Source: an uncultured Lachnospira sp. (GTDB lineage Bacteria > Bacillota > Clostridia > Lachnospirales > Lachnospiraceae). Taken from it: a stretch of 58,027 bases of DNA. The first letter of the stretch is position 1; each line of letters begins with the position of its first letter. This document shows, piece by piece, positions 35,305 to 41,803 of the stretch. The stretch lies in contig CALWKC010000016.1 in the NCBI GenBank assembly GCA_944381165.1, positions 1 through 58,027 of the forward strand. Reading direction: 5' to 3'. Position numbers and translations under genes: made by a program. Under the pieces are notes generated by a model. That model saw nothing but the letters and a program-made list of their open reading frames with translations, searched no databases and was not told where the DNA came from.

Positions 35305-36432
35305 TCATTTGTCATAAGTGTCAAACAGCCCCAAAACAAGCACTGTCATATCGTCAGACGGCTTGTCCCCGTTATACTTGAGAGACTTTCTCATTATCTC
35401 CTCCGCCATGGCATCCGGCTTTCTGACCGCAATTTGATTTATAATCTCCGCAAAAACTTCTTCCTTTTCCACGCCCGGAATATTGTCCAGCAGCCCGTCG
35501 CTGACCATAACCACATAATCGCCGTGATACAGCTTTTTTGTCACACAGTCGTAGTCAACCTTTTCCAGCACACCCAGCGGAAGAGTTGTCGACTTTATAA
35601 TCTCAACCATTGTATCGCGCTTTATAAATGTGGCGGCAGCCCCCATTTTAATACATGACAGCATCCCGGACTGACAGTCAATAACACTCATGTCCATTGT
35701 CACGGGATTGACCGTTCTCGCTCCGCCGGCAATATACGCAGCGTTAATCAAATCCAGCGCAGCATGCTCCTCAAAGCCCGCATCAATGCAGTTTTCCATG
35801 AGCTCTATAACCATTCTGCTCTCCACAAACGCTCTCTTGCCGCTTCCCATTCCGTCAGCTATCGCGGCAGTCGCCTTTCCACAGTCGAGCCTTGAAATAA
35901 GAAAATTATCCCCGTTAAAACGGCTGCAGCCCTTTCCTCGGCGCGCCACTCCCGTGAGCATCCTGAATCTGCTCTCCTGCACAAATATATACTGATGAAA
36001 ATCCTCATGTATGGTTGTCCTGTTTGAGCCCGGCACATAATAATCACAGCCAAGCACCTCTGAGAGAATAGGAAGTATTTTTTTAACCGAAACACAGCCA
36101 TGCCCAACCGTTCTTGCCTGGAGAGCCAACTCCGTCATGCCTCTCCTGCTTTTTATGGTTGAGACATTCTTAATCCTCACACCCGCAAGAAAGCATTTGC
36201 GGAACAGCTCCTTTGCCACATCCTTCTCCACCTCCTCAGAGTACAGATGCATCGTCACACACTCTTCCAGGACATCGGCAACCAAAAGAAGCTGTTTAGA
36301 TATTCCCGGCTCGGTCACAGTCAGCTCAGTCACAGTCTCGTACGCCTCTCCGAGACGCCTGAAAGTCTTCGCCGTTTCCTCCAGCTTATTAAACGAATAT
36401 GTAGTTACATAATCCCGAACATTCTCACTCAT
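35305..36432 (-). CDS. SpoIIE-family PP2C serine phosphatase without the membrane domain
   Basis: 375 residues. PP2C motifs in the C-terminal half: AIADGMGSGKRAFVES, MKMGAAATFIKRD-like core, VMVSDGLLDNIPG and DDMTVLVLGL. The first 140 residues resemble the regulatory linker of SpoIIE. B. subtilis SpoIIE has about 800 residues with ten membrane helices at the N-terminus; none are present here. The ATG at 36432 follows GGAGGT at normal spacing, and the upstream 350 nt have no frame that could supply helices. SpoIIE activates sigma-F by dephosphorylating SpoIIAA. Position in the block supports orthology; localisation must differ. Confidence 0.85.
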   Translation of the reverse strand: MSENVRDYVTTYSFNKLEETAKTFRRLGEAYETVTELTVTEPGISKQLLLVADVLEECVTMHLYSEEVEKDVAKELFRKCFLAGVRIKNVSTIKSRRGMTELALQARTVGHGCVSVKKILPILSEVLGCDYYVPGSNRTTIHEDFHQYIFVQESRFRMLTGVARRGKGCSRFNGDNFLISRLDCGKATAAIADGMGSGKRAFVESRMVIELMENCIDAGFEEHAALDLINAAYIAGGARTVNPVTMDMSVIDCQSGMLSCIKMGAAATFIKRDTMVEIIKSTTLPLGVLEKVDYDCVTKKLYHGDYVVMVSDGLLDNIPGVEKEEVFAEIINQIAVRKPDAMAEEIMRKSLKYNGDKPSDDMTVLVLGLFDTYDK

Positions 36433-36599
36433 ACAAACCTCCATTTCTGTGCTTTAAAAACGCACTTCCTGACGCTCACAGCCTTTTCAGACCGTTCACG
36501 CTTTTGCTGCTGCCGGCAACTGACAATTCAGCCAACTTCCGAACTAACTATTTATTATAATCACGAGGCTTGTCTTGTTTTGTCATATTGTGAAAAAAT

Positions 36600-36794
36600 A
36601 TAAAAAAGAGTTCGCAAGCGAACTCTTTCGCGAGGCGCGGATTCGTAAGAATAATTACCTTTCCGCGCCTCTGCGATCCTGCGGAGCATTTTTATTCTAT
36701 AGGAAGTTCAAAGAACTGTCCTATAGAATAAAAAAGAGTCCCCTTTTACGAAAATATTGCGACTCCGCAAAATATTTCCGCCAGGACTCTTCTG
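36600..36794 (-). repeat. Palindrome-rich intergenic element between divIC and spoIIE-like gene
   Basis: Four nested or adjacent hairpins: AGAGTTCGC-AA-GCGAACTCT (36607-36626); GAGGCGCGGA/TCCGCGCCTC (36632-36671); TATTCTATAGGA/TCCTATAGAATA with an inner AGTTC/GAACT (36693-36730); AAGAGTCC/GGACTCTT (36734-36791). The last is followed on the minus strand by TTTTTTA and probably terminates divIC transcription. Part of its sequence recurs near 56000. The rest of 36433-36599 shows no gene. Confidence 0.7.
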
Positions 36795-37121
36795 TCAATC
36801 CTCTGGCTTTATTAGAATTTCGTCCGGATAAAGCAGTCCGAACTTGTCCTTTGCCATTTCCTCTACAAATTTTTTTGTCTGTACGTACTTCTCATATTCC
36901 TCAAGCTCGCTTTTGCGCTCCTGCTGTTCTTTTATCTGCTGTTCAAGCTGTGTCTTCTGTGACTCATACTCATTGTTTTTTTTCACCAGCGTCTGTTTGC
37001 CGTTCCACATGGCAACACCCAACAAGACCACCAGAACAACCGCCGTTATAAGTCCTGCTATGCCTGAACGCTTCTGGCGTTTCAAACGCTGCTGTTTTTC
37101 CCATCTGGATTCAAACTGCAT
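36795..37121 (-). CDS. divIC: DivIC/FtsL-type septum formation initiator
   Basis: 108 residues. A basic cytosolic tail (RWEKQQRLKRQKRSG), one membrane helix (IAGLITAVVLVVLLGVAMW) and an extracytoplasmic coiled coil (YESQKTQLEQQIKEQQERK) ending in AKDKFGLLYPDEILI, the typical DivIC finish. It forms part of the FtsQLB-like division complex. AGAGG lies 7 nt before the ATG. It overlaps the end of yabQ by 40 nt, as in the B. subtilis order. Confidence 0.9.
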   Translation of the reverse strand: MQFESRWEKQQRLKRQKRSGIAGLITAVVLVVLLGVAMWNGKQTLVKKNNEYESQKTQLEQQIKEQQERKSELEEYEKYVQTKKFVEEMAKDKFGLLYPDEILIKPED

Positions 37122-37558
37122 TTTTTTCCTCTTTTCTTTGATCTTGCAAAAGCCGCAAGTCTGCTCCTGAGACGCCTCACAGCGCCCTGTGTCTTTATTT
37201 TAATAAACCGCCAGAGTTTTTTCAATGGCTTTAAAACAAATAAAAGAAATTTCGATATATACTTAACAAAGTATCTTCCGAACGCATAACGGTAAAGCAA
37301 TGCACCCAGCACCTGGGACACAACGATAAATCCCCTTACAATTCCGTTATTCATCTCATAAACAGAACAAAAAACAACTATGCTCACATGAAACCAGAAA
37401 ATAATATCCTCGACAGCCATTGTATACACATGGCGGTGCTTCACAATACGCCTGAAAATACGTATACAGTCATACTCCAGAGCAAGCATCATTCCCAGGA
37501 ATACAGATGACAGGAATGCGCTCCCCTCCCAAATTATGAGTGTACTAACCTTCGTCAC
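37082..37558 (-). CDS. yabQ: Spore cortex biosynthesis protein YabQ
   Basis: 158 residues. Three or four membrane helices: SSVFLGMMLALEYDCIRIFRR, IIFWFHVSIVVFCSVYEMN and GFIVVSQVLGALLYRYAFGR, then a basic tail. Length, topology and neighbours fit YabQ, a mother-cell membrane protein required for the cortex. The start is GTG at 37558 with a weak GGGG before it; no better start is visible. It follows yabP by 34 nt. Confidence 0.88.
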   Translation of the reverse strand: MTKVSTLIIWEGSAFLSSVFLGMMLALEYDCIRIFRRIVKHRHVYTMAVEDIIFWFHVSIVVFCSVYEMNNGIVRGFIVVSQVLGALLYRYAFGRYFVKYISKFLLFVLKPLKKLWRFIKIKTQGAVRRLRSRLAAFARSKKRGKKCSLNPDGKNSSV

Positions 37559-37592
37559 CCCGGCTTTTCGCCATCCCCGGACAAACGCAGCT

Positions 37593-37880
37593 CTATCTCA
37601 TAAGCCTGCCCAGGAACGACTCTCCCTTCTTGCCAAAGCTGGATACTTCCGAATACTCCAAAGACTGTATGCTTCCATCGATGTCAAGCTCTCCTTTATC
37701 AACAGAAAGCCTGTTTACATGAAGATTGCTGCCCTTAATCGTAATTACGCCGTAATCAGTCTCAAGCAGCACCTTGTTTAAGTCAAATGAAATTACATCG
37801 CTTATCCCGGTCATCTCAAGCCTTTTTCTGTCTTCCATATTAAGCCTGTGTGAACGCTTTTGTTTTATTTTTTCTTCCAT
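37593..37880 (-). CDS. yabP: Sporulation protein YabP
   Basis: 95 residues. RLEMTGISDVISFDLNKVLL and ETDYGVITIKGSNLHVNRLSV, then GELDIDGSIQSLEYSE, is the YabP/YqfC domain. In B. subtilis it is needed for cortex formation along with YabQ. The ATG at 37880 lies 7 nt after AGGAGG; the longer frame (MYRRRL) would include the SD. Confidence 0.92.
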   Translation of the reverse strand: MEEKIKQKRSHRLNMEDRKRLEMTGISDVISFDLNKVLLETDYGVITIKGSNLHVNRLSVDKGELDIDGSIQSLEYSEVSSFGKKGESFLGRLMR

Positions 37881-37950
37881 GAGCCGCCTCCTATACATTT
37901 TCAGTCCACGCTCACATGCATGGCCTTTTTAAAAATGTATGCCGCGGCTT

Positions 37951-38190
37951 TCAGATATATTCAAACATTTCCGACGCTTCCTCCTTGCGCACGGTCTCCT
38001 TTACATCTAGAACACGTACCTTTACGCTGCGGTTTCCGAACTCGATTTCGATTATATCTCCCGCCTTTACATCAACGGACGCTTTAGCCACTTTTCCGTT
38101 AACAGTAACTCTTCCGGCATCGCACGCCTCGTTCGCGACCGTTCGCCTCTTGATAAGTCTCGATACCTTTAAATACTTGTCTAACCTCAT
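37951..38190 (-). CDS. rqcP: S4-domain RNA-binding protein (RqcP/YabO type)
   Basis: 79 residues. MRLDKYLKVSRLIKRRTVAN and GRVTVNGKVAKASVDVKAGD form the S4 RNA-binding fold. In B. subtilis RqcP works with RqcH in ribosome-associated quality control. The ATG at 38190 follows GAGGAG at 5 nt; a longer frame would run back into the repeat element at 38191-38262. Order with yabP and yabQ is conserved. Confidence 0.9.
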   Translation of the reverse strand: MRLDKYLKVSRLIKRRTVANEACDAGRVTVNGKVAKASVDVKAGDIIEIEFGNRSVKVRVLDVKETVRKEEASEMFEYI

Positions 38191-38262
38191 AGCTCTCCTC
38201 ATTTCCGCGCCGCCTTTTGCACATCTTAAGTTTATGTCGGCAGCGCAGACACAAACATATGA
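38191..38262 (-). repeat. Structured element, type B copy 1, next to the rqcP SD
   Basis: Minus strand: GTTTGTG, loop tCTGCGCTGCCga, CATAAAC, about 20 nt, then GGCGGCGCGG followed by AAATGAGGAG, the rqcP SD. The loop is complementary to the GGC.GCGC before the SD. About 80% similar to copy 2 (52446-52515) in the hairpin and 3' end. Confidence 0.65.
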
Positions 38263-38310
38263 CAAAAACGGGAAGTCCACCGCTTTTATGCTTTAGTGAC
38301 CTTCCCGTCT
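38263..38310 (-). terminator. Terminator after the HU gene
   Basis: Minus strand ACGGGAAG / CTTCCCGT with about 25 nt between the arms, then TTTTG. It lies 34 nt after the HU stop and directly before the type B element. Confidence 0.7.
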
Positions 38311-38343
38311 GAATTTGCTTTATTATGCCTCAAATTCCGTGAA

Positions 38344-38619
38344 TTATGCGTTTACTGCATCCTTTAATGCCTTGCCTGCCTTAAACTTAGGTGCCTTGCA
38401 AGCAGGAATATTGATAGCCTTGCCTGTCTGTGGGTTCTTTCCTGTTCTGGCAGCTCTCTCAGATACCTCAAATGTACCGAAACCAACTAACTGAACCTTC
38501 TCACCCTTCTTTAACTCTTCTGTCACTACGTCGATAAGCGCCTTTAATGCCTTCTCGCTGTCCTTCTTTGTCAATTCTGTCTGCTCTGAAATTGCTGCTA
38601 CTAACTCAGTTTTATTCAT
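38344..38619 (-). CDS. hup: HU-family DNA-binding protein
   Basis: 91 residues, the normal length. [20 protein letters not shown], then [21 protein letters not shown] and [20 protein letters not shown] carry the beta-arm with the Pro that intercalates in DNA. A nucleoid protein, strongly expressed. GAGGAG lies 9 nt before the ATG. It has its own consensus promoter and a terminator, so it is a single-gene unit within the block. Confidence 0.97.
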   Translation of the reverse strand: MNKTELVAAISEQTELTKKDSEKALKALIDVVTEELKKGEKVQLVGFGTFEVSERAARTGKNPQTGKAINIPACKAPKFKAGKALKDAVNA

Positions 38620-38668
38620 TGTAAATCTCTCCTCAATAGGTATATTATTGGTTACCCCAACAAAATCA

Positions 38669-38697
38669 TTTATAAACTTTTTTATGGGATTTGTCAA
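38669..38697 (-). promoter_or_regulatory. Consensus sigma-A promoter of the HU gene
   Basis: -35 TTGACA (38692-38697), 17-nt spacer, -10 TATAAA (38669-38674). It ends 49 nt before the ATG. Confidence 0.85.
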
Positions 38698-38731
38698 TAT
38701 AAACCGCCATTTTTAGGCATTTTCACGGTTT

Positions 38732-39289
38732 TTAAAGCGTTTTGCCATTATTTTGCTCTGAAATCTTGTTGAAAATGCCTATCTTTCCCTCAAACTCCGT
38801 GATTTTACGGCGCTTATGCTCAACAAGAGCGGGCGTAATTCTGCCCTCCTCACAGTATTTTTCATACTCCTCCAAGCTCTCAATTTTCTCCTGGAGCTTT
38901 ATGGAATTCCAAGTACTCGCACCCAACTCAACGTATTTTAAATATGTCTTTTCACTGCCGTCATCAAATACGTTAGGATGACGCCGCACCATTTTTTTCG
39001 CCAGTCCGTCAATCACATCCTCCAGGGTAAACTCGCCTCGTTTCCGCGCTATCTCGGAATACATTACGACCTGAAGCAGCAAATCGCCAAGCTCCTCTCT
39101 CAAATTTATAAAATCCTTGTTGTCAACGGCCTCAGCCACCTCCGCCGCCTCATTCAACACACATTCCTTCATATTGTCGTAGTCTCTTGTGCTGTCCCAC
39201 GGACAGCCGTCCGGCTGCATCAAAACATGCACGACCCGCTGCAAATCTTCCCATGTATAATGTTCTTTTATGTATTCCTGATTTTTCAT
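38732..39289 (-). CDS. mazG: MazG-family nucleotide pyrophosphohydrolase
   Basis: 185 residues with one MazG domain: YTWEDLQRVVHVLMQPDGCPWDS, then ECVLNEAAEVAEAVDN and LREELGDLLLQVVMYSEIA carrying the EExxE/ExxD metal site. It hydrolyses NTPs to NMPs and pyrophosphate and is thought to remove aberrant nucleotides. Many bacterial MazG proteins have two domains; this is a single-domain form with a helical C-terminus. The B. subtilis equivalent is the C-terminal part of YabN. The ATG at 39289 follows GGAGG at the 3' end of a type A-like element. Confidence 0.9.
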   Translation of the reverse strand: MKNQEYIKEHYTWEDLQRVVHVLMQPDGCPWDSTRDYDNMKECVLNEAAEVAEAVDNKDFINLREELGDLLLQVVMYSEIARKRGEFTLEDVIDGLAKKMVRRHPNVFDDGSEKTYLKYVELGASTWNSIKLQEKIESLEEYEKYCEEGRITPALVEHKRRKITEFEGKIGIFNKISEQNNGKTL

Positions 39290-39360
39290 GATAACCTCCA
39301 TTCCGGAGCGATTTACGCCTGCGTCAGCTCTGCTGACGCTATTATACTCTACTTAAAAAG
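39290..39360 (-). repeat. Type A-related element, shortened, before mazG
   Basis: The minus strand ends with GCGTAAATCGCTCCGG-AATGGAGG, the same 3' end as type A copies 1 and 2, against the mazG SD. It lacks the GTTTGTG/CACAAAC hairpin; in its place is GCGTCAGC-AGA-GCTGACGC. No second flank copy is visible. Confidence 0.6.
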
Positions 39361-39385
39361 GTGCCGCAAGGGCACCTTTTTAAGT
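39347..39385 (-). terminator. 17-bp hairpin before mazG, terminator-like
   Basis: CTACTTAAAAAGGTGCC and GGCACCTTTTTAAGTAG pair perfectly around GCAAG. It corresponds in position to the variable 5' hairpin of the type A elements. It could also act as a terminator after the SpoVT gene. Confidence 0.5.
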
Positions 39386-39462
39386 AGATAAAGACTATAT
39401 GCATAATTCGGCATGACGCATAAAATACGTACTTCCTTTCTGATAAAGCTTAAACCTGAAAC

Positions 39463-40011
39463 CTATGATTCCATATGATGTCCGAGGAAATCTGCCGCCA
39501 CCATTGTAAGATTTTTCTCCGGCTCCGAAAACTTTACTTTTTCGTTTTTTGACAGCATTATAACTGCACCAAGCACATCTCCGTGACTAATAATAGGACT
39601 TATAACCTGCGACTGAAACTCATCGGAAAAGCTGTCCGATATTGTTACATACTGCCTCTGAGTACTGTCTGCAAGAACAGTCTCTCTGTCCTGCATAACC
39701 TGTTCAAGCTTCTGGCTTACAGGTTTTTCAACAAGCTCTCTCCTCGATGTTCCCGATGCGGCTATAATCTGCTCCCTGTCAGATATGCATACAATATTCC
39801 CCGTCGTGCGCGCAAGCGACTCTGCATAGGTTTTGGCGCATTCCGCAAGCCCGCCGAGCGGCGAATATTTTTTTAAAACTATTTCTCCCTCTTTATCTGT
39901 AAAAATCTCCATCGGGTCAGTCTCACGGATGCGAAGCGTCCGTCTGATTTCCTTTGGAATTACAATTCTTCCCAATTCATCAATTCTGCGAACAATTCCT
40001 GTTGCTTTCAT
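39463..40011 (-). CDS. spoVT: Stage V sporulation protein T (AbrB-type regulator)
   Basis: 182 residues. An N-terminal swapped-hairpin DNA-binding domain (MKATGIVRRIDELGRIVIPK) is joined to a C-terminal GAF domain (about 55-180). This is SpoVT, a forespore regulator in B. subtilis, where it likewise lies next to yabN/mazG. AGGAGG lies 12 nt before the ATG, with a closer AAGG. No clear sigma-G promoter was found upstream. Confidence 0.93.
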   Translation of the reverse strand: MKATGIVRRIDELGRIVIPKEIRRTLRIRETDPMEIFTDKEGEIVLKKYSPLGGLAECAKTYAESLARTTGNIVCISDREQIIAASGTSRRELVEKPVSQKLEQVMQDRETVLADSTQRQYVTISDSFSDEFQSQVISPIISHGDVLGAVIMLSKNEKVKFSEPEKNLTMVAADFLGHHMES

Positions 40012-40174
40012 GTCCTTTATTTTCCTCCTGTCGCTTTCCTTTTTTCCTTAACAACATGATGTTATTATGTGGAAATAATAGAAGGATTATGCATAACATA
40101 CCCGAAAGAATTTTTGAACATTGCACTGTTTTACTTTTTTTCTGTAAAGTGTCTTTATCAGCCGACTTTTTCTG

Positions 40175-40203
40175 TTGATAAAATATCTCTGTATACTTAT
40201 AAT
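40175..40203 (+). promoter_or_regulatory. Sigma-A promoter of the MATE gene
   Basis: -35 TTGATA (40175-40180), 17-nt spacer, -10 TATAAT (40198-40203), about 89 nt before the ATG. Confidence 0.75.
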
Positions 40204-40291
40204 TTTTCTGCCGCCGCAAAGTGCGGGAAAACATCAAAGCGTGTTTCTTATCGTTTTGTTATGATTTATGATAACATATGGAGAAAAAATT

Positions 40292-41653
40292 ATGCAAAAA
40301 TCAAAAAAAATTGACATGACCAACGGTCCCGTAATAAAACTTATTGTGCTGTTTGCGCTTCCAATCTGCCTCGGCAATGTGCTCCAGCAGCTTTACAGCA
40401 CTGTCGATACGCTTGTTGTCGGAAATTTCTGTTCCTCAGCCTCCCTCGCCGCAATAGGCACAAGCTCTCAGCCTGTAGAGATGCTTTTGTGCATATTTCT
40501 TGGAATAGGAACGGGTGTATCAATACTTATATCTCAGTACGTCGGAAGCAGCGACTCGCCAAATCTCAAAAATACCGTGGCAACATCAATATCTTTTTTA
40601 TATATCTGCGCAATCCCTATATCTGTGCTCGGACTTTTTATCGGCCCTCTTGTTCTCAAGTTCATGCAGGTACCCGATGACACAATGGGATATGCTTCGG
40701 CTTATATAAATATTGTCTTTCTGGGCACGCTGGGAAATATGGGCTACAATATGAATGCGGGAATTTTAAGAGGCATGGGAAACAGCTCTGCTTCGCTTTT
40801 ATTTCTTATCATTTCCTGCATAGTAAATATCGTGCTTGACCTGCTGTTCGTCGGAGTGTTCAAAATGAATGTTGCAGGCGCGGCGCTCGCGACAATTATA
40901 GCCATGTTCTGCTCGTGGCTTTTCAGTATCGCGTATATAAAAAAGAAATATCCCGAACTTGAGTTTACCGTTTTCCCTAAACGTATAGACAAAAAAATTC
41001 TGAAAAGTATTATACGTGTAGGTCTTCCGCTCGGATTAAACAACTCTCTTTATTCGCTGGGACACATTATGATGCAGTCGCTGATTAACGCACAGGGCTC
41101 TGTATTCATTGCCGCCTGCACGGTCGGAGGCAAGGTAAACGGTATCGCAAATGTCGCAATAACCTCATTTTCTTCTGCAGCCACAACCTTCTCCGGTCAG
41201 AATTTAGGCGCACGGAAATATAAAAGGCTTTCGCAGGGCGGTCTTAAAATCCCTCTGTTTTCAGGTCTTATAACCGCTGCCGCCGGAATAATTGTGACTG
41301 TTTTCTGCCGTCCGATTTTAGGCTTTTTTACAAGCGATACCGCCGTTCTTGATATGGCAGCAAGATATGTGCGCATCGTGCTCCCGTTTACATGGTGCTA
41401 TGCTGTATTCAACGGGATTATCTGCTTTGTCAACGGTCTCGGAGAGGTGCGCTTCCCTACGATTGTAAATATCCTTATGCTTTGGGCTGTTCGTATTCCA
41501 TGCGGCTACATCATATCGTACTTCTTTGACCCGACATACATTATGGCGTGCTTCCCTATCAGCTTCGCATTCGGAATGCTGTGTATGCTGACATATTTTC
41601 TCTCAAAACGCTGGAAGGAAATAAAGAGACTTGGAGCACTTGACAACACCTGA
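40292..41653 (+). CDS. MATE-family efflux transporter
   Basis: 453 residues with twelve predicted membrane helices. MTNGPVIKLIVLFALPICLGNVLQQLYSTVDTL is the family start, then FLGIGTGVSILISQYVGS and a second half with VGLPLGLNNSLYSLGHIMM. MATE proteins expel drugs or metabolites using Na+ or H+. GGAG lies 9 nt before the ATG at 40292; the frame could begin earlier at 40268 but without an SD. A single-gene unit with its own promoter and a shared terminator. The substrate cannot be predicted. Confidence 0.93.
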   Translation: MQKSKKIDMTNGPVIKLIVLFALPICLGNVLQQLYSTVDTLVVGNFCSSASLAAIGTSSQPVEMLLCIFLGIGTGVSILISQYVGSSDSPNLKNTVATSISFLYICAIPISVLGLFIGPLVLKFMQVPDDTMGYASAYINIVFLGTLGNMGYNMNAGILRGMGNSSASLLFLIISCIVNIVLDLLFVGVFKMNVAGAALATIIAMFCSWLFSIAYIKKKYPELEFTVFPKRIDKKILKSIIRVGLPLGLNNSLYSLGHIMMQSLINAQGSVFIAACTVGGKVNGIANVAITSFSSAATTFSGQNLGARKYKRLSQGGLKIPLFSGLITAAAGIIVTVFCRPILGFFTSDTAVLDMAARYVRIVLPFTWCYAVFNGIICFVNGLGEVRFPTIVNILMLWAVRIPCGYIISYFFDPTYIMACFPISFAFGMLCMLTYFLSKRWKEIKRLGALDNT

Positions 41654-41675
41654 AAAATTTAACGTCAGTATCCAT

Positions 41676-41731
41676 AAAAAAGCGGCGCGGTACAGATAAT
41701 TTTAAAAATATCTGTACCGCGCCGCTTTTTT
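41676..41731. terminator. Bidirectional terminator between the MATE and pectinesterase genes
   Basis: An 18-bp perfect stem (41681-41698 with 41709-41726) flanked by A5 on one side and T6 on the other. It serves both convergent genes. Confidence 0.9.
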
Positions 41732-41803
41732 ATTATTTTATCCCTTTAAGTGAAATACCCCTCGGCAGCCAATTATACGTTTGCACATTGACTCACCGTT
41801 AAA

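Noticed and set aside
38200-38280. Longer S4-domain protein starting at 38280
   Set aside because: The extra codons lie in the type B element and contain the SD used for the ATG at 38190.
40020-40130. Possible sigma-G promoter before spoVT (GCATAAT-like -10)
   Set aside because: No matching -35 at the right spacing; too weak to call.
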